DNA from: Sphingomonadales bacterium
Lineage (GTDB): Bacteria; Pseudomonadota; Alphaproteobacteria; Sphingomonadales; Sphingomonadaceae
Direction: 5' to 3'
DNA: 64,000 nt
Assembly (NCBI GenBank): GCA_028871475.1
Contig: JAGWMZ010000002.1
Span: forward strand, 1-64,000
Positions 17,800 through 27,021 of the stretch are shown here, piece by piece. Position numbers and translations under genes: made by a program. The notes beneath the pieces were generated by a model. The model was not told the origin of the DNA, did not search any database, and saw only the letters and a program-made list of their open reading frames with translations. The number at the start of each line of letters is the position of its first letter. The first letter of the stretch is position 1.

Positions 17800-19632
17800 T
17801 CAGAGACCGGCCAGAGCCAGCATGGCCGAACCGCCCTGCTCGGCGCCATCGGCCCCCAGGCGGAACATGCCGAAGAGTTCACGCCCCACGCCGATGGTTG
17901 GCGGCGGCGCGGCGGCGGGCTCGCGGCCGGATATGTCGGTGATCACTTCAAGTTGGCCCTTCGCGGCACAGACCCGCACGATATCGCCATCGCGCAGATA
18001 GGCCAGCGGGCCGTTGACCCCGGCGCTATCGGCCAGCGCCTCGGGCGTGACATGGATGGCGGCGGGCACCTTGCCCGATGCGCCCGACATGCGGCCATCG
18101 GTGACCAGCGCCACCTTGAAGCCCTTGTCCTGCAGCACGCCCAGCGGCGGGGTCAGCTTGTGCAGTTCGGGCATGCCATTGGCACGCGGGCCCTGGAAAC
18201 GGACGACGACGATGACGTCCTTGTCCAGCTCGCCATTCTTGAAGGCGGCCTGCACGCCTTCCTGCGTATCGAACACGCGGATCGGTGCTTCGATGGTCCA
18301 GCGGTCCTTGTCCACCGCGCTGCTCTTGAAGGTGGCGCGGCCAAGATTGCCCTTGACCAGACGCATGCCGCCATCGGGCAGGAAGGCGTTGGACACGGGG
18401 CGCAACATGGCCTCGTCGCCGCTTTCCTCAGGCGCGGGGCGGTAGATCAGCTTGTCATCCTGCAGGAAGGGCTCGGTCGCGAAATCCTCCATGCCGCCTT
18501 CGGCAATGGTCAGAATATCGGCATGGGCCAGACCCGAGGTCAGCAGTTCCCTAATGACAAAGCCCATGCCGCCCGCCGCATGGAAGTGGTTCACATCGCC
18601 GCTGCCATTGGGATAGACGCGGGCGATCAGCGGTACGGCGGCCGACAGTTCGTCCATGTCCTGCCAGTCGAGGATGATGCCCGCCGCGCGCGCCATGGCG
18701 GGCAGGTGAATGGCGTGATTGGTGGAGCCGCCCGTGGCCAGCAGGCCGACGACGGCGTTCACGATGGCCTTTTCATTCACCATCTCGCCCATCGGGCGGT
18801 AATCATTGCCGCTTTTGGCAATGGCGGTCAGCCGGTGCACGGCGGCACGGGTGAGCGCGCTGCGCAGCGGCGTGTTGGGCGGCACGAAGGATGAACCGGG
18901 CAGTTGCAGCCCCATCATCTCCATCATCATCTGGTTCGAATTGGCCGTGCCGTAAAAGGTGCAGGTGCCCACCGAATGATAGGAGCCCATCTCGCTTTTC
19001 AGCAATTCGTCGCGGCCCACCTTGCCCTCGGCATAGAGCTGGCGGGTCTTCTGCTTGTCCTTGTTGGCGATGCCGCTGGGCATGGGGCCGCTGGGGATGA
19101 AGACGGCGGGCAGATGGCCGAAACGCAGCGCGCCGATCACGAGACCTGGCACGATCTTGTCGCAAATGCCCAGCAGCGCCATGCTGTCGAACATGGCGTG
19201 CGAGAGGGCAATGCCGGTGGAGAGCGCAATGGCATCGCGGCTGAAGAGCGACAGCTCCATGCCCTCATAGCCCTGCGTCACCCCGTCGCACATGGCCGGA
19301 ACGCCGCCGGCCACCTGCGCGGTTGCGCCCACTTCGCGCGCGTAGATCTTCATCTGGTCGGGATAGCGGCCATAGGGCTGATGGGCCGAAAGCATGTCAT
19401 TATAGGCCGTGACGATGCCGACATTATGCGCTTTGGTGAAGGCCAGCTTGTTCTGATCGTCTCCGGCCCCCGCATAGGCATGGGCCAGGTTGGAGCAGCC
19501 GAAGAACTGGTTGCGCTCGCCGTGCCGGTCAGCCTCGGCGCGGATCATGTCGAGATAGCGCGTGCGGCCCGGCTTTGATCGTTCGATGATGCGTTGGGTA
19601 ACGCGTTCGATGGTGGGGTGCAGCTGGGCCAT
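17800..19632 (-). CDS. edd: 6-phosphogluconate dehydratase
   Basis: Dehydrates 6-phosphogluconate to KDPG. The 610-residue protein belongs to the IlvD/Edd family; cluster-region motifs include [32 protein letters not shown] and [10 protein letters not shown], whose three cysteines fit the [4Fe-4S] ligands. The C-terminal [10 protein letters not shown] motif is the family's substrate loop. Length is normal for Edd. The start MAQLHPTIE is the first ATG of the conserved region. Confidence 0.96.
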   Translation of the reverse strand: MAQLHPTIERVTQRIIERSKPGRTRYLDMIRAEADRHGERNQFFGCSNLAHAYAGAGDDQNKLAFTKAHNVGIVTAYNDMLSAHQPYGRYPDQMKIYAREVGATAQVAGGVPAMCDGVTQGYEGMELSLFSRDAIALSTGIALSHAMFDSMALLGICDKIVPGLVIGALRFGHLPAVFIPSGPMPSGIANKDKQKTRQLYAEGKVGRDELLKSEMGSYHSVGTCTFYGTANSNQMMMEMMGLQLPGSSFVPPNTPLRSALTRAAVHRLTAIAKSGNDYRPMGEMVNEKAIVNAVVGLLATGGSTNHAIHLPAMARAAGIILDWQDMDELSAAVPLIARVYPNGSGDVNHFHAAGGMGFVIRELLTSGLAHADILTIAEGGMEDFATEPFLQDDKLIYRPAPEESGDEAMLRPVSNAFLPDGGMRLVKGNLGRATFKSSAVDKDRWTIEAPIRVFDTQEGVQAAFKNGELDKDVIVVVRFQGPRANGMPELHKLTPPLGVLQDKGFKVALVTDGRMSGASGKVPAAIHVTPEALADSAGVNGPLAYLRDGDIVRVCAAKGQLEVITDISGREPAAAPPPTIGVGRELFGMFRLGADGAEQGGSAMLALAGL

Positions 19633-19697
19633 GGCGGTCTACTCTTGTCGGTGGGCGCGGCCGGTACGGCGGGCCGCCTGTTCTGAATCTGTCGGCT

Positions 19698-19747
19698 GCC
19701 GGGCGTGATGCCCGGCGCCTGTGTTACGCAAGCCCCGGCGCGGGGCT
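19698..19747 (-). promoter_or_regulatory. two hairpins in the zwf-edd spacer
   Basis: A stem AGCCCC/GGGGCT (19731-19736 with 19742-19747) begins right at the zwf stop, and a perfect 7-bp stem GCCGGGC/GCCCGGC (19698-19704 with 19710-19716) follows about 15 bases later. Neither has a T-run. They may be partial terminators or processing/stability elements tuning edd relative to zwf. Confidence 0.35.
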
Positions 19748-21186
19748 CACTCGTGCCACGTCACACTGTCCTTGGCGGCGAGCGCGATGGCGGCGGTCGG
19801 CCCCCAGGCGCCGGCCGGATAGGGCTGCGGCTTGATGTCATTCTCGGTCCAGCAGGCGCGGATGTTGTCGATCCAGTTCCACTGGGCCTCCACCTCGTCG
19901 CGCCGCACGAAAAGCGTCTGGTCACCCTCGATGAGGTCGAGCAGCAGGCGTTCATAGGCGATGCGCTTGGTGGGGCCGGCAAAGGCGTCGGGCATGCGGA
20001 TGTCGAGCGGCACTTCGCGCAGGCGGATGCCGCCACGATCCAGCCCCGGCACCTTGGTCATCAGTTCCAGCGTGATGTTTTCTTCCGGCTGGATGCCGAT
20101 GATGAGGCGGTTGGGCTTGGCCACCGCGCCGCGCTGGGCGAACATCGAATGGGGCACCGGGCGGAACTGCACGACGATTTCGGTCACGCGCTTGGGCAGG
20201 CGCTTGCCGGTGCGCAGGTAGAAAGGCACGCCCTTCCAACGCCAATTGTCGATGAAGCCCTTGATGGCGACGAAGGTTTCCGTGTCCGACGGCTTCTGCA
20301 ATTCGTCGATATAGCCCGGCACGCTCTGCCCGGCGATGGCGCCCGCCCCATACTGGCCGGTCACCACATCAGAGGGCGTCACCTTGCGCAGCGAATTGAG
20401 CACCTTGGTCTTTTCGCCGCGGATCTCGACCGGATCGAAACGGGCCGGTGGCTCCATGGCGACCAGCGCGAGGAGCTGGAGCATGTGGTTCTGCACCATG
20501 TCGCGCAGCGCGCCGGCGCCATCGTAAAAGCCCACGCGGCCTTCCAGGCCCACCGTTTCGGCCACGGTGATCTGCACATGCTCGATATGCGTCGCGTTCC
20601 ACAGCGGCTCGAACATGATGTTGGCAAAGCGCAGCGCCAGCAGGTTCTGCACCGTCTCCTTGCCGAGGTAATGGTCGATGCGAAAGATGCGGTCCTCGGA
20701 AAAGGCGCGCGCGACGGCGTCGTTCACCACCTTGGAGGAGGCAAGATCGATGCCCAGCGGTTTTTCCAGGCCGATGCGGCTGTGTTCATTGGCCAGGCCG
20801 CTGTCGACCAGACCCGCGATGGTGGGTTCGAACAGGCTGGGCGCGGTGGAGAGGAAGATTGCCAGCCCTTGCTGGGCCTTGCCCACCTTGGCGGCCAGCG
20901 CGTGGAAATGGCTGGTGTCATTGGCGTCGAGCGGCTGGTAATGCAGGCGTTGAAGGAAGCTTTCGATGGCGGGCTTGCGATGCTCGGGCAGGAAGGTGTC
21001 GAGCGCCTTGGCAGCAAAGGTGCGGAAGCTCTCGTCATCATAGTCCGAACGCGCGGTGCAGATGATCTGGAGCTTGTCGGCCACCAGCTTGTCGGCATGC
21101 AGCGCGCAGAGCGAGGGCAGCAGCATCCGCTGGGCAAGGTCCCCGGTCGCACCGAACAGCAACAGGCGGTCCGCGGTAAAGCTCAT
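19747..21186 (-). CDS. zwf: glucose-6-phosphate dehydrogenase
   Basis: Oxidises glucose 6-phosphate to 6-phosphogluconolactone, producing NAD(P)H, and is the first gene of the Entner-Doudoroff block. The 479-residue protein has the nucleotide motif GATGDLA (12-18), EKPLG (141-145) and the active-site motif RIDHYLGKE (169-177). No pgl gene is in the block, so 6-phosphogluconolactonase must be elsewhere. The 177 bases upstream lie between zwf and the cyclophilin hairpin and should hold the operon promoter; I cannot name a regulator site. Confidence 0.96.
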   Translation of the reverse strand: MSFTADRLLLFGATGDLAQRMLLPSLCALHADKLVADKLQIICTARSDYDDESFRTFAAKALDTFLPEHRKPAIESFLQRLHYQPLDANDTSHFHALAAKVGKAQQGLAIFLSTAPSLFEPTIAGLVDSGLANEHSRIGLEKPLGIDLASSKVVNDAVARAFSEDRIFRIDHYLGKETVQNLLALRFANIMFEPLWNATHIEHVQITVAETVGLEGRVGFYDGAGALRDMVQNHMLQLLALVAMEPPARFDPVEIRGEKTKVLNSLRKVTPSDVVTGQYGAGAIAGQSVPGYIDELQKPSDTETFVAIKGFIDNWRWKGVPFYLRTGKRLPKRVTEIVVQFRPVPHSMFAQRGAVAKPNRLIIGIQPEENITLELMTKVPGLDRGGIRLREVPLDIRMPDAFAGPTKRIAYERLLLDLIEGDQTLFVRRDEVEAQWNWIDNIRACWTENDIKPQPYPAGAWGPTAAIALAAKDSVTWHE

Positions 21187-21338
21187 GCATCATCCCTTTG
21201 CGAATCGTGGCCGTGGCGCGGGAAAACCCCGGCTCTGGCCGATCGTTGGCCTGTCTTCTATCAGCGCCCATGCCTCATGGCCACCCATGCGGGCACGTAT
21301 GCAAGATGACAAGCCGGTCAGGTGAATACGAATTTTGC

Positions 21339-21362
21339 TGCGCAAAGGTTCCCCTTTGCGCA
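21339..21362. terminator. perfect 10-bp hairpin after the cyclophilin gene
   Basis: TGCGCAAAGG (21339-21348) pairs perfectly with CCTTTGCGCA (21353-21362) around a 4-base loop, one base past the cyclophilin stop on the minus strand. No T-run follows on either strand. Position and stability suggest a transcription terminator or 3'-end protector upstream of the cyclophilin gene's neighbour zwf. Confidence 0.6.
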
Positions 21363-21363
21363 A

Positions 21364-22494
21364 TCACGATGATGGATGGCGGCGGATCGGCACGGGGATG
21401 GAGCAGATGTCGGCCCCGGCGGCGGGCACCTTGATGAAATCATCCTGCCGGTGCGCGCGCAGATAGACATAGCGGGCAAAGTCGCTGCTGTCGGTGGAGA
21501 GATATTCGAAATGGGGCTGCTGGTCGGCGGGCAATTCGCTGGCGAGGCGCACCGAGAGGATGGGCGTGCGGTCGGCAATGTCCTTGTACACGCCATTGCC
21601 GGGTGCGCGGGGCAGGGATGAGAGGTTGGCGATCCCCTCGATCACGCGGCCGACCACGGCGATGTTGCGATCAAGCTGGCGCGGCGGCTGGCCGATGACT
21701 GCGTAGAGTTCCGCGCCGGTGCCGGTGTCGGGCGAAAGGTCGCGTGCAACGCCGACGGTGGCGTAGCAGTGGACGGGCCAGGCCGTCGGAGGTGGTGGAG
21801 TGTCAATGATCAGCTTGCCCTTTGCCACCAGTTCTCCATCCCGTTTTGAGAGATGTGCGCTGTGGTAGCTAGCTTTGTAGGTGCCGTATGTGTCGGCGAT
21901 GCCGACCGGCCAGCCTTGGACGAATCCCGTGAGCCTTATCGTTATGGGCCTTATTTTGAAATTGGATGGGTTGTCTTGTGTGGGCGACAGCTGCATGCGC
22001 CCGGCCAACTCGTCGTAAGGAGCGAAATTAGCGCTGTTGCTGACATAGTCTTTTTCATCCACCTTAACCAAACCCTCGGGCAGTGGCTTGGCTTTCGCCT
22101 TGTCCTCGCCTTCGCCGTCGCCCCATTGGGCCACCCAATTGTCCTGTACGCGATAGACCGACAGCCCATCCCACCAATGCGCCGCCGCCAGTTTCCGCAC
22201 ATTGCCCACCCAGCCTTGCGAGAAGGGCGCGGGCATCAGCTGAATGATCACCTGTCGTGCCTTGCCCTTGGCGTCAGGCGCCAAAGTCATCACCAGCAGG
22301 TCCTGCGGGGCGATCGCCACCCAGGCGCTGGCGGGCGCCGCCTTCACCACATCGCCCGCCGAGAGCGGCTTGGGCCGGGCGGGTTGGTCGGCGCGTGCCG
22401 GAAAGGTGGCCATGGCGCTCACCAGCATTGCGGCGCCAAGGCAAGCGCCCAGCAACCGGGCAGGTATGCGATGGTGGTCGTCAGCTTGGCGCAT
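21364..22494 (-). CDS. exported cyclophilin-type peptidyl-prolyl isomerase
   Basis: A periplasmic PPIase-like protein: signal peptide (about 1-35, ending FPARA), then the cyclophilin fold with VIIQLMPAPFSQGWVGNVRKL, WWDGLSVYRVQDNWVAQWGD, LYAVIGQPPRQLDRNIAVVGRV and GIANLSSLP. The Arg/Phe/His catalytic set of classical cyclophilins is only partly kept, as usual in this sphingomonad type. Start MRQADDHH (22494) has AGGGA upstream; an ATG 30 bases earlier is possible. Its middle, about 21830-22080 (the KPLPEGLVKVDEKDYVSNS to SYHSAHL region), is strikingly AT-richer than the flanks (43-60% GC in successive 60-base rows). Confidence 0.83.
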   Translation of the reverse strand: MRQADDHHRIPARLLGACLGAAMLVSAMATFPARADQPARPKPLSAGDVVKAAPASAWVAIAPQDLLVMTLAPDAKGKARQVIIQLMPAPFSQGWVGNVRKLAAAHWWDGLSVYRVQDNWVAQWGDGEGEDKAKAKPLPEGLVKVDEKDYVSNSANFAPYDELAGRMQLSPTQDNPSNFKIRPITIRLTGFVQGWPVGIADTYGTYKASYHSAHLSKRDGELVAKGKLIIDTPPPPTAWPVHCYATVGVARDLSPDTGTGAELYAVIGQPPRQLDRNIAVVGRVIEGIANLSSLPRAPGNGVYKDIADRTPILSVRLASELPADQQPHFEYLSTDSSDFARYVYLRAHRQDDFIKVPAAGADICSIPVPIRRHPSS

Positions 22495-22540
22495 GATGCG
22501 TGGTCCCTGTTCAATGAGGGCCATGGGTAACCGGACCTGT

Positions 22541-22568
22541 TCGATCCTTCAACGTCGATCCTTCAACG
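22541..22568. repeat. perfect 14-base tandem repeat
   Basis: TCGATCCTTCAACG occurs twice, head to tail, at 22541-22554 and 22555-22568, between the cyclophilin start and the TadG-like stop. On the minus strand each copy contains AAGGA. It could be replication slippage or a tandem protein-binding site in the cyclophilin promoter. Confidence 0.9.
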
Positions 22569-22603
22569 GTTTGTGCGGCGCGCGGGCCTGAGCCGGCGCG
22601 GCC

Positions 22604-24277
22604 TTACTGCACCAGCCGGGCCGACTGCACGACCAGCGCGAACAGCGTGTTGAGCGCGGTCGTCACGCTGCCATCAGTGCTCACCGTCTGCATCAGATAG
22701 GTGCCGTCCGGGTTCTGGCTGGCGCAGGCCTGCAACTGGCTCTGGATGTTGGGCACATAGTTGCTGGCGGCGGTGTTGAAGGTGGGGTGCGTGGTGTAAT
22801 TGATCGTGTTGGCGATATATTCCGTGTAGAGAACGGCGATGCGCGTGCCCGTGGCCTTGATCGCGTTGCATTGCGTCACGTTCGCATTGGCGAATTGCGA
22901 AATGTTGCCATCGTCCACCATGCCATCGGTGATGAGGATCAGGACGTTTTGCGGCGAGGCCACCGTGCCGGTGCCATTGGTCGACGGGATTTTGCCCTGC
23001 ATCGTGGTCAGCATGGAGGTAAAGCTGGTGTAGGCACCGCTTGCCGGGATGTTGGGCACCATGGTCGAAACGTCCGGGAAGGTGTAGCTTTGCAGCGTCT
23101 TCACGTCGGTCATCGTGCCGAAGGGCGATGTCGAGACGGGCGCGGTGCTGCCCGACTGGTTGAAGGTGTAGAACTGCATCTTGTAAACCGGCGGCACCGT
23201 GGCATTGGCATATTGCTTCTCCACCCCATAGGCATAGGAAATCACACCACCGGCGGCCTGTTGTTCGGCATCGGTGCGCAGGGTGATGTTGGCCGCGCCC
23301 GGGTTCACCGTCGAATAGTTTTGCGCCAGCCAGTAGGTGTCGGGGAAATTGGCCTGGATCGAGGTGTAGTTTTTCGATTTGTTGCTTTGTCCGCTGGGCA
23401 GGTAATAGATGTAGATCGGATTGGCGGCCGGGCCTGCCGTGTAAGAGGTATAATTGGTGCAATAGGTGTTCGACACCGAACCGCCGCCACCCGAAGCCGT
23501 GCGGATCTGGGCATTGCCGCCCAGCAGCGTGCCGCTTGAGTTATAGACATTGCCCGAACAGGTGACGCGGTAGAAATCGGAGCCATCCGTGGTGGTGTAA
23601 ATGGGGTTTTTGTTGGCATCGATGGAAAAGACGCCATTGTTCCATTGCTGCATGTTGGTGGCATGGCAGGCAAAGTCGCAACCATCGATGCGGGTGCCAA
23701 AGGTGGGCAACTCGCCGCTCCAGACAGCGCCCGCCTTCAGATTGGCAATGCCGTCGCTGGTGGTGGGCAGCAGCATCGAGGGGCTGGTGTCCATGGCGAT
23801 GTAGAAATTCATGCTGGGCGGCTGCGAGGCGCTGGCCGTGGCGCTGCCGCTGATGGGCAGGGTGGCCATGTGCAGGATGCCGGCAAAGCTGTTGGCCGAT
23901 GTGCCCGTGAAGGCCACGGTGACCGTGCGCAGCGAGCCCAGGCTGCCCGCGGAATTGTCGCTGATCGTGACGGTGCGGCTGGTGATGGTCAGCCCCTTGA
24001 TGTTGGCCACCTGCTGGTCGAACATCTGCTGGGCGGCCAGTTGGGCGGTGGCATCGTCCTTGCTCAGCATCGAGGGATCGACGGCGGCCAGCGCCGCCGC
24101 ATCCGCCGCCGCCTGCGCCTTGGTTTCGAGCTGCTCGGCTTTGCTGTAATCGATGCCCATGCCGACCGCGAAGGTCAGCAGCAGGATGCCAAAACCCGTC
24201 AGCATCAGGACGTTGCCGCCATCCTCCGCCCAAAGGCGGCGGATCAGCCGTGACAGTCGTGCGGGGCAGGCGAGCAT
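22604..24277 (-). CDS. TadG-like pilus assembly protein with von Willebrand A domain
   Basis: A 557-residue protein with an N-terminal TadG/Flp pilus membrane segment (GGNVLMLTGFGILLLTFAVGMGIDYSKAEQLETKAQAAADAAALAA, about 20-65) and an extracytoplasmic VWA domain whose MIDAS begins DTSPSM near 170; Cys pairs and Ser/Thr/Asn-rich sequence suit an exposed surface protein. Such proteins are minor components of Tad/Flp pili or related surface structures. The ATG follows GAGGA located inside the end of the upstream TadE gene. No secretion ATPase (tadA), rcpA/cpaC or flp gene is in the window. Confidence 0.88.
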   Translation of the reverse strand: MLACPARLSRLIRRLWAEDGGNVLMLTGFGILLLTFAVGMGIDYSKAEQLETKAQAAADAAALAAVDPSMLSKDDATAQLAAQQMFDQQVANIKGLTITSRTVTISDNSAGSLGSLRTVTVAFTGTSANSFAGILHMATLPISGSATASASQPPSMNFYIAMDTSPSMLLPTTSDGIANLKAGAVWSGELPTFGTRIDGCDFACHATNMQQWNNGVFSIDANKNPIYTTTDGSDFYRVTCSGNVYNSSGTLLGGNAQIRTASGGGGSVSNTYCTNYTSYTAGPAANPIYIYYLPSGQSNKSKNYTSIQANFPDTYWLAQNYSTVNPGAANITLRTDAEQQAAGGVISYAYGVEKQYANATVPPVYKMQFYTFNQSGSTAPVSTSPFGTMTDVKTLQSYTFPDVSTMVPNIPASGAYTSFTSMLTTMQGKIPSTNGTGTVASPQNVLILITDGMVDDGNISQFANANVTQCNAIKATGTRIAVLYTEYIANTINYTTHPTFNTAASNYVPNIQSQLQACASQNPDGTYLMQTVSTDGSVTTALNTLFALVVQSARLVQ

Positions 24278-24287
24278 GCGATGGTCC

Positions 24288-24902
24288 TCAGTTGAGCCTT
24301 GGGCTCATGAAAATCTGGTCGCCCATGATGGTGGAGGTCAGCTTGCTGTAGCTGATTGCTGCCGTGTAGGCGTAAGACACCTGGGCGTAATAGAGATAGC
24401 CCCCCGCCGTGCCCACCTGCGTTTTGGTGGCGGTGGAGGGGGCGGTGTTGCTGCACACATTCGACCCATCGGGCGAGGTGGGCACCATCGGGCTAGTCAC
24501 CAGATTGGCGGGGATGGTCACCACCGTTCCCGCCGTCAGTGACGGGGTCTGGCTGGTCGATCCGGTCTGGGCCTGGCTCCATACCACATAGGCATGGGTG
24601 GCATCGCACATGCGCAGGTTCGAGATCTGCACCGTCGTGGCAGCGGCGCTGTAGGGTGTCATCACCAGCTGGGCGCTGGACAGATAGGTCGTGATCGTGG
24701 AGGTCGACTGACCGGCCGAGGGCGAGACGCTGCGGCTCACCAGATCGGCCAGCGCGCGCGTCGTGCTGGTCACCTTGCGATAGCAGGAGATCATGTCCGA
24801 AATCAGGAAACTGCCCACGAAGAGCATGATGATGACCGGCAGCACGATGGCGAATTCCACCAGCGCAATGCCGCCCGTCTCGTGCCGCAGCCGCCTCAGC
24901 AT
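24288..24902 (-). CDS. TadE/F-like pilus pseudopilin (second copy)
   Basis: A 204-residue protein with the TadE motif ETGGIALVEFAIVLPVIIMLFVGSFLISD at about 8-36: a prepilin-like, Glu-containing hydrophobic helix, followed by a Ser/Thr-rich extracytoplasmic domain with two or three cysteines. The ATG at 24902 overlaps the end of the preceding TadE gene by seven bases, so they are coupled. The long open frame continuing upstream is the shadow of that neighbour and is not used. Confidence 0.87.
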   Translation of the reverse strand: MLRRLRHETGGIALVEFAIVLPVIIMLFVGSFLISDMISCYRKVTSTTRALADLVSRSVSPSAGQSTSTITTYLSSAQLVMTPYSAAATTVQISNLRMCDATHAYVVWSQAQTGSTSQTPSLTAGTVVTIPANLVTSPMVPTSPDGSNVCSNTAPSTATKTQVGTAGGYLYYAQVSYAYTAAISYSKLTSTIMGDQIFMSPRLN

Positions 24903-25609
24903 GACGAGGATGTCCCGTCGGAGCACAGATAGTTTTCCACCGTGATCACATAGGTGGCGATCAGCAAACGGTTGCCGTTGGGCTGGTTGATGAAGGTCAG
25001 CCCCATGGGCGCGGTGATGGTGGGCCACAGATAGCCAAGCTGGACGATCACCAGATCGCCCTGCGTGCCTGACAGGCCCGCGCTCGAATTGCTCCACGAC
25101 CCCGAACAGGTGACCGTGCCATAGCCCGCGCTGGTGCTGGTCAGCGTCGTCGTGCCATTGGTGGTGGTGTAATTGTAAGTGGGCGAGGTGATGGTGGGTG
25201 AGGTGCAGCCGCTGGGTACGACCTGCACATTCACCGTCAGCCGGCTGCAGGACAGGAACGGGGGCAGCGAGGAGGGATAGGTGACGGTGGCGCCGTTGAC
25301 ATTCTTGACGGTGAGGCCGTTGCACACCGCATTCTTGAAATCGCTGGCGGACATGCCGGTGTGGGTGTTGCCGCCGCTGGTGACGACCGAGGTCTGCGCC
25401 TGTCCGGTGGTGATGAGGCGCGCGGCGCTTTCCACGGCGGATTGCAGCCCGGCCTGCGCGAAATAGATCAGCGCGATATGCAGCGTGCCCAGAATCAGCG
25501 CGATGAAGGCCGGCGCCACAAAGGCAAATTCCAGCGCGGTGTTGGCATCCTCATTGCTGGCTAACTGCTTGAGTCGGAGCGGCAATACCCCTCGCCGGCG
25601 CGTCATTCG
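24896..25609 (-). CDS. TadE-like pilus pseudopilin (first copy)
   Basis: The first gene of the three-gene TadE-TadE-TadG cassette. The TadE helix is NEDANTALEFAFVAPAFIALILGTLHIALIYFAQ, then an extracytoplasmic domain rich in Thr/Ser/Tyr with five or six cysteines. I take MTRRRGVLPLRLKQ (25609) as the start because the helix normally begins within 20 residues; ATG 25654 would add 15 residues, and neither has a strong ribosome site. Divergent from the PepSY operon. Confidence 0.83.
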   Translation of the reverse strand, partial: RMTRRRGVLPLRLKQLASNEDANTALEFAFVAPAFIALILGTLHIALIYFAQAGLQSAVESAARLITTGQAQTSVVTSGGNTHTGMSASDFKNAVCNGLTVKNVNGATVTYPSSLPPFLSCSRLTVNVQVVPSGCTSPTITSPTYNYTTTNGTTTLTSTSAGYGTVTCSGSWSNSSAGLSGTQGDLVIVQLGYLWPTITAPMGLTFINQPNGNRLLIATYVITVENYLCSDGTSSSC

Positions 25610-25803
25610 GCCGCTTCGCCCGCCTTTCGGGCCGCAAGGTCGGGGGTTTGTCATGGTCCCGCAATAGGCCAGAAGATACCAATATAGGGTTAATGCGTAG
25701 GCAAGGCCTGCGTGGCGCAGGCCCGCCGGGGCGGGGTAGCGGCCCTTGGCGGTGTGTTTCGACAGGGACGATGGCGGTGGAAGGCGGCTGGCCACTCTTG
25801 CAA

Positions 25804-25824
25804 TTGCAATTCATTCGCGATAAT
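25804..25824 (+). promoter_or_regulatory. Fur-like operator before the PepSY/DUF2271/DUF4198 operon
   Basis: The core TGCAATTCATTCGCGA (25805-25820) followed by TAAT resembles proteobacterial Fur boxes (interrupted TGC.AAT.ATT.GCA). The same 16 bases, with two changes, occur at 48514-48529 in front of piuC, a classical iron-regulated gene. It overlaps the extended open frame of the next gene, supporting a start downstream of it. Confidence 0.55.
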
Positions 25825-25833
25825 GGCAGTCAT

Positions 25834-26481
25834 GTGACACAGACCATCGCTCCTCTCCCGAGCCCCAAACGGCGCCTGACGCGCGGCTGGTGGCTCAAGC
25901 AACTCCACACATGGCATTATATCAGCGCGGCGGTCTCGCTGGTGGGCATGTTTGCCTTTGCGGTGACGGGCATCACGCTCAACCATGCCGCCGCGATCCC
26001 CGCCACCCCCCGTGTCGAGGATCGCACCGGCCAACTCGCGCCATCCTTGCTCGCCATGATCAAGGACACGCCGGCCGACAGCAATGCGCCCTTGCCCGCG
26101 CCCGTCGCCCATGCCGTGGCCGGGGCGGCGGGGCTGGACCCGACCGGCATGGCAGGTGAATGGAACCCGGAGGAGGTCTATGTCGCCATGCCGCGCCCCG
26201 GTGGCGATGCATGGGTCAGCGTCAACCGCGATACCGGCCAGATCAAGGCCGAGGTGACCCGCCAGGGCATGATCGCCCTGCTCAACGACCTGCACAAGGG
26301 GCGCAACACGGGCCTTCCCTGGCGCCTGTTCATCGATGCCTTTGCCATCGCCGTGCTGGTGTTCACCGCCAGCGGCCTGTTCCTGCTGCACTTTCACGCC
26401 AGACACCGCAAGAAGACCTGGCCCCTTGTCGGCCTTGGCTTTGGCGTGCCGCTGATCATCGCCCTCGTTTTTCTCCACTAA
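25834..26481 (+). CDS. PepSY-associated transmembrane protein
   Basis: A 215-residue inner-membrane protein: TRGWWLKQLHTWHYISAAVSLVGMFAFAVTGITLNH (first span), a periplasmic PepSY-like stretch (residues about 55-145) and two C-terminal spans (RLFIDAFAIAVLVFTASGLFLLHF and VGLGFGVPLIIALVFL). This arrangement is common beside TonB-dependent metal uptake systems, where it is proposed to be a ferric/siderophore reductase partner. I choose the GTG at 25834 because the Fur-like box lies immediately upstream; ATG 25771 would put that box in the coding region. First of three cotranscribed genes. Confidence 0.78.
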   Translation: MTQTIAPLPSPKRRLTRGWWLKQLHTWHYISAAVSLVGMFAFAVTGITLNHAAAIPATPRVEDRTGQLAPSLLAMIKDTPADSNAPLPAPVAHAVAGAAGLDPTGMAGEWNPEEVYVAMPRPGGDAWVSVNRDTGQIKAEVTRQGMIALLNDLHKGRNTGLPWRLFIDAFAIAVLVFTASGLFLLHFHARHRKKTWPLVGLGFGVPLIIALVFLH

Positions 26482-26516
26482 ATTCATTTTGCACCAAAGG
26501 ATCGGAAAAACCCGTC

Positions 26517-27008
26517 ATGCGTCCTGCATCCTTCGTTCTTGTCGCTGGCGTGCTGTCCGCGCCCTTCGCTTCCTCGGCCTCGGCCAGCACGGTTTCGGTC
26601 ACTCTGCCGCGTCTGGCGCTGGCCGAATACAAGCGGCCCTATGTGGCCGGCTGGATCGAACCGGCCACGGGCGGCGCCGCGCGCAGCCTGTTCGTCTGGT
26701 ATGATATGAAAAAGGCGGGGAACGAGCCGGGCACCAAATGGCTTGCCGATCTCCGCTCGTGGTGGCGCAAGAGCGGGCGCCTGATGAAGCTGCCCGCCAA
26801 TGGCGTGAGTGGCGCCACAAAGGGGCCGGGCACCTATGCCATTCCGTTGCCCGCCGATCTCACGCCGGGCCATTATGTGGTGAGCATCGAGGTCGCGCGG
26901 GAAAATGGCGGGCGCGAACTGGTCAGCGTTCCGGTCTCGGTGCCCGCCCCCAATGGCCGGGCCAGCGGCAAGAGCGAGCTGGGCGCGGTTGTCGTCTCGC
27001 CGCGCTAA
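26517..27008 (+). CDS. DUF2271 periplasmic protein
   Basis: A 163-residue exported protein: signal peptide ending ASSASAS, then a beta-rich domain with LALAEYKRPYVAGWIEPA and FVWYDMKKAGNEPGTKWLADLRSWWRKSGR, the DUF2271 signature. Members are found between PepSY-TM and DUF4198 proteins in iron/metal-responsive loci; the function is unknown. ATG 26517 lies 36 bases after the PepSY gene. Confidence 0.85.
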   Translation: MRPASFVLVAGVLSAPFASSASASTVSVTLPRLALAEYKRPYVAGWIEPATGGAARSLFVWYDMKKAGNEPGTKWLADLRSWWRKSGRLMKLPANGVSGATKGPGTYAIPLPADLTPGHYVVSIEVARENGGRELVSVPVSVPAPNGRASGKSELGAVVVSPR

Positions 27009-27021
27009 GGAAGGACCCATC

